Shown one piece after another: positions 1-12,600 of a stretch of 64,000 nucleotides of DNA (positions are counted from its first letter, which is position 1; every line of letters begins with the position of its first letter). Below the pieces are notes generated by a model. It saw nothing but the letters and a program-made list of their open reading frames with translations, was not told the DNA's origin and searched no databases. The DNA is from Enoplosus armatus (Eukaryota > Chordata > Actinopteri > Centrarchiformes > Enoplosidae). The stretch spans positions 14,779,694-14,843,693 of the forward strand of contig NC_092200.1 of the NCBI RefSeq assembly GCF_043641665.1. Reading direction: 5' to 3'. Both the position numbers and the translations under genes were made by a program.

Positions 1-1739
1 CGCATCCGAGACAAGCAACGACCTGGAGGGCCGGTATGCCAGACTGGATGGAGTCGTGGATATATAGTGCATGACAGTCAAAGACTCAGACAACCAAACA
101 GCCAGCAAGTCATCTATCAAGGCGACAAGCAGCGTCTTAAAGAATGGATGGCTGCAGCAACCTTGGAACCCTGTGTAAAAGCCTGACAAACACACATGAT
201 GAATCTACACGGCATTAGCATGAGGTAGGCCCTGCGCCTATGTCAGCCTCTAGGCAGAGATCTCATCCAGTGAACACAGCAAGAAACAGAAACACACAGC
301 AGTGATCTCTAGCGTTGTCTATGGTTGGTCTGTGGAGTAGATGAGCATAGTCTGGGTCAAGCTGGTCCACCTGTAACTGTGTTTGCACCTGTAACTGTGT
401 AATTTTCTCCCGGGGATCAATAGCAGTATTTCTGATTCTGAAGAGGGTCCTAGGGTGGGCCTCTTCAATAAGAAGCTACTGTATTTTTTAAATGTTCTAC
501 GTTCTTACAGTACATTTTCGTAATTTTGTTTAATATACTGTGGCATGGCACACGAAATTACGTTAAACAATTTTTGAGTTTTGGTGACTTTAGATGAAAT
601 ACAGTTGAGTTACAATGTACTTTCTTTCATTCCTATGTTTATATTTTAGTAGAAAGAAGATGATATCAAGCATTGTAACAACTATTTTGAATGTTACACA
701 AATGGACCACCATCACACACACAAGACTCAAACTGGAACATATTTCACTGAGCACTGAAACTTCAAGCATGTTTCCATTGAGCCACAAGGTGTTTCAGAC
801 CACATATGGTCATTTTTTTTGGCAAAAAACATTAACACTTGATTTGAAATTATTTCAACATGTGTGACGACCAATACCGAGTCAGAATGCGACAAAGATA
901 GCCCTCACTGTGTCCAAACAAAATACTAGAATTCCTAAGTGTAAGATATACACAGCACATACACACATACACACAATGCCTTTAAACCGTCCATAATCCA
1001 GAGGCTGCTTTGAACTGGCAGTCCTGCAGTCCTTAACTGATTTTACAAAGCAGAAAGGTGCTGGGAGATGGAGGGTGAGAGTGGTAGTGGGAGTAGAGTA
1101 GAAGAAAATTGAAACCTGGGTTAGCTCAAAGATGACTCTCTTCGGTGCCCAAAGACATGGAGTTAGCCATCAGGGTGCTACAGAATTATGATGGGATTTT
1201 GAGGAAGTGGACAATAATTTCGACTCAGTAGAGCTGAGGCCTGTGTCCTTGACAAGTACACTTAATTAAACTCGCAATCAGCTGTTGACTGCTTCCCCTG
1301 CCTCATCAATAAAGCAGTTGAACCTGCATGCTGGAGCGCCTGTCTCCTCATGTTAACTCCTCTCCTCTGAGCTGTATTGTCGGCTCATTTATCACTGGAA
1401 AACCTTAGCCATGTTAACATAAGACTGCCTTAAAACAGTAGAAGCATTTCATCCAACTGGCCTCATCCTGGTTTTCCGCATATTATTCATAGTGTTATAA
1501 GAATGGTTTGAATAAATTTGACACAAAGAGTGATGACATTTTACACTGACTGTGAATTCAACAAATAATAACAATCCATGGCATTCTTAATCTAACATAT
1601 TCTATTTTATTGATTACCCATCTTTGTAAGATTTTCCACAAAGCAAGAAAAGTTTTTCCATGCATGAAAAATGTTTCATGCTGTCAGTCTTGCATTCTGC
1701 TGTTGCTCTAGGTGTCATTCATCAAAACTCCACAAGAAC
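1..1739. other. Unique non-coding DNA, nothing recognised
   Basis: AT-rich single-copy-looking sequence with frequent stops in all frames. No repeat family, RNA gene or splice-bounded exon was recognised. The part from about 1,190 to 1,420 is a little more GC-balanced and could be constrained, but no motif supports a call. Confidence 0.5.
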
Positions 1740-1930
1740 ATATAATGGCGTAATTATATAAACAATGATTGGCAGCCTAAATAACATCATATTTCTGGAG
1801 AACCTTTCAAAAGGGTGTACATTTGCATAAGCAACATGGATTAATGCGACAGCCAAGCAGCTGCTCTCACCGGGAAGCCTGCACGATAACAACTTTCAGT
1901 GATTTGGCGTAATCAGTAAAACTTTCTGTT
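1740..1930. promoter_or_regulatory. Candidate conserved non-coding element (weak)
   Basis: The block has homeodomain-like AT cores, a perfect octamer (ATTTGCAT at 1821-1828), a GATTAAT-like core and no recognisable repeat. That texture is typical of developmental enhancers in vertebrates. Conservation cannot be measured from one sequence, so this rests on appearance only. Confidence 0.25.
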
Positions 1931-2699
1931 TTGAGGTTAAATTTGTGAGAATATGACAAGATGGTGGAGAGGGGAAGGTAAAATCATAAGAGTGACACTG
2001 ACACCAATTCACAACCGCTAGATAAAATAAAACTGTTTGACTTGCTAAGCTGTATTACTATGTGTGCCTTCTGATGACAAGATGTGACTTTTAAGTTACA
2101 ATGTGAAATCAAGCCTTAATGCAAATAATTGTCATTTAAATAATGACAACGTTGTTAATGGATGTTGTCATGTGGGCCTTTAAATGTAGGTCAGTGAGAT
2201 CATTCTGTGGGCATTTATTGAAGCTCCATGTACAACAGAGTGACAAAATAATAACAGTACCTCAACACCTAGCCCAACCACCCCTTAAATACCCTCCCAC
2301 TGACTAATTAGGGTAGACTAAACCATCAGTTGGTGAGTTCATTACACACATGCAAATATACACACTATTTAGTTAAATTAATATTTGCACTTTACGCAAT
2401 TTGTTTCATAAATCAATAAGAAATAGCAATATGCAGTATCTGGATAATATACAGTAAGGAGATGTGGGCTCCACAGCAGACTCATCAGCTTGAGTAAGTG
2501 GAAACAGGTGAGTAAACCAAGTAAAATAACACATATGGCTAATGTGTTAGCAGTGCTTAGCATACCATCAAACAATAGACAGCAGGCATACCTGCTGGAG
2601 GTACTGGCCCAACCACTAATTTATGTCCCTCTGTGTGTGTCTGTTTCTTTCTCCTATCTATGTGAAAGGTGTGCATGAGTTTTGAGTCTTGTGTTTGTG
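1931..2699. other. Unique non-coding DNA, nothing recognised
   Basis: AT-rich sequence with short open frames only, all below 70 codons and without any recognisable domain. No repeat family was recognised. Confidence 0.45.
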
Positions 2700-3062
2700 T
2701 AGTCTGCCCTCCTCCAGGTTCCATGGCGGAGAGGAGGTCATGTGGCTCAGGTCCAATCTGTTTGGTGACACCTGACGTTGCTCGACGTCTGCCCACTTCC
2801 ATATTCTTCATATATGTTCTACTTATCTATTTAATCTATTTATAATTTTGTCATCAGGACTGTCCATACTGTTTTTTCATTACGCTGGTCTATTCTGTAC
2901 ACATGACATCTATGGCATTTCTCCTCTGTTGCTCTTCCTGATGTTTCTTCCATTTTCTTCTTCGTTAAAAGGTTTCTAACCTGAATCGAGGGTCTAAGGA
3001 CAGACAGTGTTGTATGCTGTGCAGACTTGTGATTTGTGATATATAACTAAAATTGACTTGAC
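2700..3062 (+). repeat. Decayed 3' end of a teleost LINE/SINE-type retroelement
   Basis: From memory of percomorph genomes this matches a very common dispersed repeat. Hallmarks in order are a CATGTGGCTCAGGTCC stretch (about 2739-2754), a pyrimidine-rich TTTATAATTTTGTCATC stretch, TCTATTCTGTACACATGACA, the GTTTCTTCCAT block, GGGTCTAAGGACAGA (about 2990) and a terminal ATAACTAAAATTGACTTGA-like tail. Intact copies end in short TTGA repeats, typical of elements that prime reverse transcription at a simple 3' tail. This copy has point changes and small deletions and no coding capacity. The exact clade (L2-like or another) was not assigned. Confidence 0.75.
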
Positions 3063-3434
3063 ATGTTTCATGCTTTGTGTAGGACTGACTTCCATGGCTG
3101 CCAAAAATTGCAGACCAATGAAGGTTCCTTGCTGCACAAGCACAAACATTAACACATCCATAGCATGACAACAACATGAGCTGCACCTTCCCAACTTCTG
3201 GCCTGATAACTGCTCTTCCACTCCTGATCCCCAGATACTGTACCTACTGGTGGACAAATGCACATTTGCCAGGTTTGATCACACACTTTTTCATAGTCTT
3301 GTGTGACCATGGAAATATAAGCACTTCTCGCTTTGCTTGTGAGCAGAGGGAGCAGCCGAATGGTTGAATCTTGTTTAGGCCAAAACAAACCTGAGCCACA
3401 CTCTCAACAGTTAAGAGTTAGTGTTCAATGTCAT
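3063..3434. other. Non-coding DNA, nothing recognised
   Basis: Open frames of up to 89 codons occur on the minus strand, but their translations show no domain and they overlap one another in different frames. The sequence may be a continuation of the neighbouring repeats. No firm call. Confidence 0.4.
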
Positions 3435-3845
3435 TATCAAGGGAAAGGGACTGAAGCTTTGGCGCTCTGAAGTGGCACTCCAGACCTTCTGTCTGCTGCC
3501 TCAGCATGGCTGCCATGGCCCCTGGCTAGCTCATCCTCAAGCTCCTTTTCTCCATGGTGTCTCCACTGCTTTTCATCTTACTCCTCGAGATGACTGGTCA
3601 TCCTGCTGGCTTCTGCAGTGTCCCTCATGCCACTCTCTGCCATGTAGCCAAACCTTGGCCTAGAGATGGTTGCTTGGTGCTGCACCAGCTGCCACCTTCG
3701 CCCCTGGCAAGCTCTGTCACTTCCAGCTCTTTCATCTTACTCTCTTTGTGCCTGTACAAGTGTTTTGCCTGCTTCTGCCAGTTCTGCCACTCTGGTCTTA
3801 GGGTCTTCCTGTATCCCAACACTCTGGTCACCAGATAAAGTGGCC
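3435..3845 (-). pseudogene. Degenerate two-unit tandem repeat with coding-like translation
   Basis: Two units of about 170-190 bp (roughly 3485-3655 and 3660-3840) align with clear similarity. Both contain TCATCTTACTC, a CCCCTGGC.AGCTC block and GCTTCTGC followed by TGCCACTCT. On the minus strand one frame of each unit gives the same charged signature: K-E-L-E-x-x-E-L-A-R-G in one, K-E-L-E-D-E-L-A-R-G in the other. These are followed by a Gly/His/Ser- or Gly/Ser-rich stretch. The two units are no longer in the same frame and stops separate them. I do not recognise the family. It could be a remnant of a coiled-coil-like repeat gene or a retroelement gag-like region. Confidence 0.4.
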
Positions 3846-5747
3846 GCCATCAATCTAATCTCTAGCCCAGTTGATTTTTGCCTCTGTCAGGCATCTTGCA
3901 TCCTCACTATAGCGTGGTCCACTTTCTGACACCTCTGTGATGAATAATCTCCATCACAGATGTTACCATACTGCATATCTATGATGTTCACCACAAAACC
4001 CAAAAGACGCGTACCATAACAAATGACTGCCTTGCTCTTTATAGCATAGAGTCATACTTTATATCATGATGTCATATTCTATGTAACATTAAAGCAGTTT
4101 TATCACTTCAATGACCTGCTAACAGATCATTGAAGTGATCTGTAGTGAACTGTTCTTACAGAAATCTGGTCGATTGGACACTCAAAATCTTGGTAACAGC
4201 TGACTAAAAAAGCAACAACAAACACTCCAGCAATGTCCAGCTGGACTTGTTTCCAGATCCCCAGAGAATCACACATAACAACACTTAAATAGTCTTTTGC
4301 TCTGCAGTATTTTTCCAGCCAGGGAAAATTGTTTGACGCTAAAGGACAATTTCCAGTAATATCAATAGTAATAAGCCAATGATGGATTTCAGAAACTTCA
4401 CGGTTGAGTTCTGAATTAAAGAGCTTTCTTTGCATTTACCCCTAGTAGGAAGTCAGATTTTTTTGACTTTCGGACTTCTATGAGAGCAGCATTAGAACAG
4501 GATGAGAATGGATGGCTGTGACAGGCGGGCATCCTGAAATGCTTCCCATCTTTGTGTATGTGTGTGTGCAGCGCAGCTCACATCACACTTTTTGAAAGAC
4601 CCTTCGACTGAAACCTCAACCCTCCAGCCTACAAGAGTATTAGACCTGTAAAATGTCTGACACATTTCTATTTGACAGTTTCTTCCTTTCTTTTGGCATT
4701 TCTAATTTGAACCAACTGAAGCAGGTGTCACTCTCCGCCAATCCTGACTCTCAGCCTGGCTTTTCATTACAGGGTCCCGGATTGCACTGAGGTGTGAGAT
4801 AAATTGGTTATGTCTAAAGTCAAATTATATCCAGGTCTTTGCAATTCAATTCACTTATTGAAAAGAGGAGGGGAAAAAACTGCTAAAAAGGAATGTTCCA
4901 AGTTGCTGCTTTCGCTAAAAGACGGAGAGGGAAACTCACGCCAGATTGCCTGCCAATTTCTGGTCTAGACATGAGCAGAGAGTTCTTTCACTGCCATTCA
5001 TGTAATGCTTGACGGAAAAAGGAATAGTTTCAAAATAGAAAAGTCAAGTCCCTCTCAGCAATTATTTGACAACTATAAAGCTGTTATTGAATGGCACGAA
5101 ACCTGCAGGCCGACGTGCAGTGGCATTGTAATTTTCTGGTTGTGCCATTTAAGTACTTTTGCTAAACATACGCACCCATCTGCACAGTTTGATTATATTA
5201 CACTGGATTTCTTGGAGTTCCATTATAGGTACATTTGTCCCTTCATCTAGTGACCCAGATTAGATTTTAATAAGCCTGTTATTCTTTGTTCTATTTTAAG
5301 ACATCAGAAGTGGTGCTGCATTCTAGTGATTCAACTGGTCATTTGGAATTTCATTATAGAAACATGAAGGAATATTCTGAGAGTACAATGTGGTAATGAG
5401 TCCAGTAAAAAATTAAAAATTATACTTGAATCGAAAATAAAGTTGACTTTAATATGAACTGATGATAGTTGAGGTGATTGAAGATTCCTTTTATACTCTT
5501 GCCAGAGGTAGCTGAATGAATTAATGAAAGGGAAGAAAGCAGGTTCTCCTGTATTTCACATTTGACACATCCCATTAAAGAACTTCTTTTCCTGTTTATT
5601 TAGGTATATATTGTTTAGCGTGTAAGTATGTTTCAAATGTTTTAAAACTGTAAAAACTCTTTTCACTTTCACAGTTTTTTTTATTGACACACAGTATCTC
5701 TCAAGACTAGCAGCTTAATTTAAGCAGAGCAGGCCTTTGAGCTAGGG
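3846..5747. other. Unique non-coding DNA
   Basis: No gene or repeat family was recognised apart from the short inverted repeat at 4102-4139. A minus-strand open frame of 102 codons near 4127-4435 has no recognisable domain. Confidence 0.45.
4102..4139. repeat. Perfect inverted repeat, 13-bp arms, 12-nt loop
   Basis: ATCACTTCAATGA (4102-4114) and TCATTGAAGTGAT (4127-4139) are exact reverse complements. No terminator function is implied in a vertebrate nuclear context. It could be a chance hairpin or the core of an old foldback element. Confidence 0.8.
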
Positions 5748-5875
5748 AGGCATTCCACAAATCTCAATCTTATGGTGGTGCGAGAGGAAAAGTTAGAGGA
5801 ACACAGTTATTGGGCTTCATCCTCCGGGGACAATGAATGTCACCAAAGTGGTGGACTGACTGACCGTGGACAAGA
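5748..5875 (+). repeat. Fragment of the 'gctaacatgctagc' teleost dispersed repeat (3' part)
   Basis: The order CACAAATCTCAATCTTATGG, TGGTGCGAGAGGAAAAGTTA, TTCATCCTCCGGGGACAATG and ACCAAAGTGGTGGACTGACT matches the 3' portion of a dispersed repeat that is very common in percomorphs. The fragment overlaps the end of the copy at 9095-9366, where the CACAAATGTCAACCTCATGG block recurs, so the two fragments together cover most of the family. It has no coding capacity, and I do not know the formal class. Confidence 0.7.
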
Positions 5876-6639
5876 CTGCGTTCAGCAGGCTATTTATGGT
5901 GTTTTGGTGCTTTTGTCTGTGGACTGATATACCACAGTTCCACCTACTTTCCTACTATCCATGGATCCAACTTATTCATTCCATCAGCAGAAAAGTCTTT
6001 TGGAAAATTATATAATTTAGCATAGTGAGATATTTGATCAATATGACAGGTTTTATGAGTAATGACACACAATAAGATACTTTGGTCAGCATTGCAATTG
6101 TATTATTGGTGCTGGCCAGGGAGCCAATGCAGTGTTTGTTGTAGCAACAAATTAAATCAATGGCCAACAGCTACAGTAAACACAGGACAGAGAACAAGGG
6201 AAAAAGTCATAACAACAAAATCCTTGGACTCTAAAAGTCAACCAACAACCAGTGTGGACTTGCAATGCCACAAGTAAATCTATTTTATTGTTTTGAGGAC
6301 CTTCCGTCACATGCAATGGTGCCAAATGTGTAGCAACAAGAAAATGGCCTCAAATGCAACACGTATTGCTGTAAATCAAAGGTGGATCCCTCTTGCTGCT
6401 GCAGGAAAATCTAGTGAACATCATACTGTACCGTACTATACAGCTGATGTTTTACTTTAACAACTGCAAGGGGTGTTTCACTTATGTGTGCCTTTCAGCC
6501 ATGTAGGCGACTGTCTCTAGGGCGCAAGTGGAGGAAAGCTGACACTGAACTTACTCATATCCCACCAGTTCATGACTCATGACCCACTCACGCTCTCAGC
6601 CTTCAATGAGTTGTGGGGCTGTGCAGTCCCTAAAAGGAT
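5876..6639. other. Unique non-coding DNA, nothing recognised
   Basis: AT-rich sequence with only short, domain-free open frames. Confidence 0.45.
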
Positions 6640-6920
6640 TTAGTAAATGATGAAGTCATGCCTGGGGGTGGTGGAGGACAGGACAGAGCTGCAGCAGTGA
6701 GACAGGATGGACTCTCAGCTGCGGAATGCTTTCTGCTCAGCTAACCCTAAGCTCCACCTCCAGACTGTCATCTATTGTCAGGGCCAGGGCAGCCTATTGA
6801 CAGGGCCATTGATTTCCTGATTAATGGACCTCTCCACCATTGGCATTTACTGCTGCCGACATCATTTTAATGTGTGCATGATCAATAGTCCCATCAGCAC
6901 GGAGAATATCCCGCCGTCAA
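6640..6920. promoter_or_regulatory. Candidate conserved non-coding element
   Basis: This balanced-composition block is rich in imperfectly repeated CTGTCA/TGACAG half sites (TALE-homeodomain-like) around 6,765-6,812. It has a GATTAATGG core near 6,818 and CATCATTTTAATG near 6,858. It contains no recognised repeat. The texture resembles vertebrate developmental enhancers, and conservation is inferred only. Confidence 0.35.
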
Positions 6921-9094
6921 GCTACGGGGGATTTGTTTGGGCATATGTTTCCATCAGAGCGATCATGGTGAGGTCCAATAGGGCATGCAGCATGGGTGCA
7001 ACAGAGTGTAGGCAGAGGGTTTGTTTAATTCCTTCAATATATGAGAGAGGCACACATTTTTCAGGAAATAAGCATTAGAGTGACAGCAAGAACTTGTTTT
7101 ATCTTTCACATTGCTTCTAGATGTAGATCATAAAGAAGTAAGGAACACTATAGCTGTTGTGGTGTCTGCCATGTTAATAGTTCTATCGTGAGTCGCAATC
7201 TTCGTTACCACAGTAGCCTGATTCAGTACTTGTTATGGAGTGCAATTATTAATGGGTGTAGGGGAGGCATCAAAAGGAAAAGGGCAGTCTCCGATGTTGT
7301 GATTTGCCCTCTATTCACATGTTAATTCTGCCTGCGGCTGCAATAAGTCCTGGGCATTCAGCTGAAGATGTTCAAACATAAATCACACATACATTTTTAC
7401 CCCTCTCTAGTGTAAAGGTAGATTTAAGTTACTGCATTCCTCCTCTTACCAACCCTATCCTCTTTTCTGTCTCTCTTTGCAACTGCTGTCTTGCATTTTT
7501 TAAAATCATGTCTAATGTGGAGAAAAGCTCAAAGTGGATATAATACTACTTTTTTAGGTGTGTTATATGCCAACTTTGCATTTTGGTTGTTTGAGTGGAG
7601 TGGAATGGACATTCAATTAATGTGTGTGTGATTGGGGGTTTAAGGAGATCCCCTTCAAGAATTCTAAGTTAAGTAACAATATAAAAAGTGCAATGCAAAA
7701 ATAATGCAATAATGCAATATCATAATCCTCAATGCCTCCAGTGTCCAGGGATTGCCCTGTCTCTCTGCACCTTTGCAGGCTGTGCCCCTTACTGGTCATT
7801 GTGCGTCTTGCTATTACATTATCTTGTAGTTGAATACAGTATATACAGTATGTGGGAACACTGAGTGCATGTGTTTTTGTACCTCGTGTAGACTGCCCAA
7901 CATAGACAATCTGTCCTGTTCCATGCTACATCTGAAATGTTTGCATAAATGAGTTTGAACACTTGTCAAATTCACAGGTACAATTAAAATACATTTACAA
8001 ATTCTGACAAATTATTGGGCATTTCTGGGAGGTAGGATACCATAGGGTATTACTGAAAGGTGCCAGTTACACCAAACTTAAATGAAGATGGTGTAGTCTT
8101 TAATTTTTTACAGATACAATGTCCATACCAATATACAATTTATTGAATCCTCCCAACAGCTCCTAACTCCACAAGGGCACTGAGCTCCAAGTTTTTACAA
8201 CTGTTGCTGTAAGATGTGCGACATATGGTAAAAAAAAAATAAATATGGCATATTAGATGTGAAGTAATTATGTTTGAGATTGCGCAAATGGACTTGACAC
8301 AACACTATCAGCAAGCTGACAAGGGCAGAGGAAGAAGTAGAAATTGTAATAATAAGAGGATGAAGCAGGGAAGCACATTCTGCACTGGATAATAGCCTTC
8401 TTAAGACAACGGTCAAACTGCCCTTCCCTCCAACCCTCCCCTCCAGCTGCAGTTGTCAAGAAATCGTACTGTGGGTGACCACTGCTAGCGTTCAGCCACC
8501 AGTGAAACAATGACGTTAGAGAAAGAGAGTTAAGTTGTGGTGTGTTTACTTGTTGTAGTGTGTTTTATGACTTCTTAGGACAGCATTATGACATTTTCAT
8601 TGTGTTTATCGCTCTTCCAGCCTTGGAAAACTCACTATGCCATTTGAAATCTCTATCATAAATATTACAAATGTTACTCACTGGGTCTATAAGAACATAC
8701 ACAAGATTACTGCACTGACCTTCAGTGCTTGGTAAACTGCTTTTGGAACACTTTGGAAGTTATGAGATTTCCTCCAATGGGCTCAAAGAGCATGTTAATA
8801 TTGTGTGGCATAAATGCTAGCATCAACATAATCTGAATAAAAAAAGATTACCTTGCCATCAAACTATGACATATGATGGTAATTTAAATCAGTTTTATTG
8901 GAAGAATATCTTTATTTGTTGGCAGCTGCAAAGTCTACCAAGGCTAGGCTTGAATGTCACTGATTAACAAAGTTTTGATATCACAAATAAACAACAGTAG
9001 ATATCTTTTATGAAGTAAGTAGTTCCTAAAAAGAAATTTGAAATGTCTCAGAAAAATATGGCAATATTACCTGGTGGACACATTATTAACAAGA
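6921..9094. other. Unique non-coding DNA, nothing recognised
   Basis: AT-rich sequence with short A/T runs (for example near 8,229). No repeat family, exon or RNA gene was recognised. Open frames stay at about 85 codons or fewer. Confidence 0.45.
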
Positions 9095-9366
9095 CTGAGT
9101 CTATAGCCATGCTAGCAGCTCTGTGAAGCTGTGCTTTTAAGATAACTGCTGACATCAGTGTGTGAACATGTTCATAATGACAGTGCTAACATGCTAGCGT
9201 GTTAAGCAGGTTTAATAATCACTATGTTCACCATCTTAAGTATAGGGATCACCAAAGTCATTAGAAATCCTCCTGAGGGGGACATGTCTGTATCAAATTT
9301 AATGAAAATCTATCCAGTAGTTATTGAAACATTTCAACGAAGACCACAAATGTCAACCTCATGGCA
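9095..9366 (+). repeat. Teleost dispersed repeat with 'gctagcagctctgtga' head
   Basis: The landmarks GCTAGCAGCTCTGTGA (9111), a GCTAACATGCTAGC motif (9185), CTATGTTCACCATCTTAA (9221), GGATCACCAAAGTCATTA (9246), CTGAGGGGGACATGTCTGTA (9274) and CACAAATGTCAACCTCATGG (9345) occur in the order seen in a family that is very common in percomorph genomes. Relative to the remembered consensus, an internal block between the head and the GGATCACC segment is missing, so this is an internally deleted copy. It continues logically into the segment kept at 5748-5875. Confidence 0.8.
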
Positions 9367-9486
9367 AAACACACGATGAAATGATGAAATGATAACTGAT
9401 TTTGACAAGAAGATAAAGGCTTTCAACTTTAAAGCCTGTTCACGGTCATGGGGGGAGTATATCACAAGGCTAACACATTAACCGAC

Positions 9487-9600
9487 AAAAACACACTCAC
9501 ACCTATGGGAAATTTAGAGCTTCCACTTCACCTGACATGCATGTTTTTAGACATAGGGTTTCCTATGGAGCACCCAGAGCCACCATGTCACCCTACTAAA
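9487..9600 (-). repeat. tRNA-derived-SINE-like repeat, middle segment
   Basis: CACTCACACCTATGGGAAAT, TTAGAGCTTCCACTTCACCT and GACATGCATGTTTTTAGACA reproduce, on the minus strand, the body of a teleost repeat whose complete copies have a tRNA-like head with a GGTTCGATTCC-type B box and end in a (GGAT)n-like tail. Here only the body survives. Other fragments of the family lie at 13139-13305, 13371-13435 and 60690-60850. Confidence 0.7.
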
Positions 9601-12600
9601 AATCACTGCAACTCAAAATGTGTTCTCAACCTGAGCCACCCGTTTCCCTTACGCATCATGTGCTGTACATCCAATAGCATAAGCTCTACACATCAATTTT
9701 AGCATGGGAAAAATAGATCTATATCTAGGTCTTTACTGGTCAGACTCCCTGTTTGTTTGCATTTATATCAAAGACTGGACATTTAAAATCCCATCTTGGA
9801 ACAGAGATCCATATTTTCTGCACAGAGGTGCTTATCATAGCACCATACATCACAGGTGGCATGCTAGCTTGCGATAGCCCGGCTCAAGCCTCGAGCCAGG
9901 CCACTGGGTTGACGAATGAGAGAGTAAAGAGTTTGAATGTGCAGATGAATGATCCTGATGATTGCCTAGGACTGTAATAAAACACTATGTCAACTCTAAT
10001 GCTGTTACCATCTCGTTGGTCTGCCAAGTGAGATGCTCCTTGGCATGTCTGAGTGCTCAGATTTCATTTCAGAAGAAACATCTGGATGCTGGTTTAATTT
10101 GTCAGAGTCCACAAGAGCGGAGTCGACACTTGCAGCGTTTTTTTAACAAAATTGTTAGACAGGGGACTGATAGTGACAAAAGGAAGACGTTGTCCTAATG
10201 CAGGTTAAAATACAATTTCCATGGAAACAACACTAACCATTTAAAGATATACTTGAGGACTGAATTTTAAGGCACAGTGTGTATCTGTGTGTTTTGTGCA
10301 GAAATATATAGCTGTGCTGCTGTAGGCGGGGGAGACAGCGCTTTGTTTATTTTTACTATCCTTAGGCCCCACATGAACTCTAATATTTGAATCCTGTGTT
10401 AATTATAATGTATTTTAACAGGTACAAATAAAGCACCTGTAATATTTGTGTCTTTGTGTGTGCTGTAGTTTGTTTCGTAGTTATTACACTGTCATACATT
10501 TAAGCGCCATCATTCATCAGGATAAAATTTCAAGACAGTTTTCGGATTGATTCAGACTTCCTATGACTTATATCTGATTAAAGTGACAAACCCAAACTGA
10601 CAAGGAGCACGGTAATATAGCAAATTCATATTTAATTCCCTAATTGCCCCCATGTTATTTGTTTTGTGGCATTTCTCTGGGTTGTGTTGATGCTGAAATC
10701 CCACATGGCACATGTTTCAATGCACAGTATTGTTCTGTCAAACTGTTAGCTTTCTGTCAGGCTTTGATTTGATGCAATATGGCTTTTTCAGCCTCCCGTG
10801 AGGTTTGATATCCCAAATTTCATTCAACTCCAACTATCAGTTGTTAAAGGTATCGAGGAATTTCACTTTTTGTCAGTTTAAATCCTACTCCTTTTCTGCA
10901 CTTAATCCCATGTGTGCTTGTGGTTCTAACCTTTCATATTGATTTTAAGCCGAGCAACTGAAAAAGGTCTTTATGGAGGCAGCCTATGGTGGGAAGTCAA
11001 CTTGGTTCCCATTCGTAGAAAGCTTTTGAAGCCCAAATAGAGGCTCCCTTGAAACAGAAGGGGTTGTTGAGTTGAGCGTTCGTAGAGGCCTGCGCCTGAG
11101 GCCATTCCTCTGAACAGCTCTCATCTCTGGCTTCCAGAGGGGGGGGGGCTGACGGAAAGCTTCCAGGTGACAACTCTGGGAGGGGGGTGCAAAGAGGGAG
11201 AGACAGAGAGACCTGCAGTCTCACCCACTGAGACTTCCCTCCATCCTTCACTTTACTTGTTTATTTTCACTTTACTTGTTTATTTTCTCCATCCTCTGGA
11301 AGTGACTGACTTTCCCATTCAGCATGTAAAATATTGTTGCACTATGTTGACTATTATGAATGAAAAAGTGTCTTATAGTAGAAGTTGTTTTGAATATATT
11401 AATACATTCATTATTAGATTAGATTGTAAAAATTAAAAAATGTTATTGACCCCACATATACTGTGTACATTGAACACAACAAAGAAACTGGGACACAGCC
11501 ATTGGCAATATTTTCAGCATATAAATGACCAAAACACCAATTTATTACTTCATTCTTTCAATGTGTATAATATTGACCTTTGTATATTTAAATATAACTT
11601 ATGGGTTTATTAAAGGTTTCAAAAGCATCCATCACAATACTGTGATGATGTTGTATTGTACTGTAACTCCTATTTGAGGACAATGAGTTTATGGGACACC
11701 AGTCACAACACTTCCACCATCTGCTGAACAGGCACCAGTAGCCCTGGGTGTAGGACCTTTGCACCTGGTGAGGCTGAAGTCAGTCCTAGACAAAACAAGA
11801 CATCCTCGGGCTCAAATTCAACACACCAGCACACTTAATAGGTAAATTACAATCTCTCTAGATGTAAAGTCAAGAATCCCTGACTAACGCGTCTTTCTTC
11901 ATAGCGGCAAAGACAAGAAACAAGGGAGAGTTTGAAACATGAATAAAGTCAAGGATCAGGTCTGACAGCTACAAGAGGCCAGGCAAAGCTGTTTGAGTAT
12001 TTCTGGAGCTGCATGGGCAGCCTCACTGCCAGCCACATGTATAGCCACCAGTGACTGTACTATAGGATCCTCATGCTTTCCCACCATTGCAACATCCTGA
12101 ATCACACCATGACTGAAAGCACAAGCTGTAATAGTACCATGCACAGAATGTATAAATTCATTTTTTGTTCTCTCAGACAGCTATGTCTCACAGTCTGACC
12201 TATTTCTTGTCGACTTAGGCACACCTTTTCCTGTTGAAGATTCACACTTCCATGTCCAGGTGTCTGCTCCAAGTTCATATTACCACATCCCATTTTTGAT
12301 CCTGTTTTGTACTTAATTTGAGCTCCACAAAGAAATTTTCTAGCAGTATATGTGATTTTTACCTAGCATCGGAATGGATAAAATGCTCTTTACAGTGTGA
12401 TTATGTCTCCCTAAAAAAAAGTAGCTTTGTGAAAAGTCCATAGTGGAACTGATTTGTTAGCACAAATTTATGGTGAACATCCTTCTCCCCTTATGCGTGC
12501 TACTGTATAGGCACTTTCACCAGCCATTTGGGCACAACTGAGCTATTAATTAATACATCTCTGCTCCATACAACTGCAGAATGTAGACATCATCACTTTA

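Noticed and set aside
11956..12293. Overlapping minus-strand frames with an alanine/histidine-rich translation
   Set aside because: No family recognised and no flanking splice signals. Treated as chance.
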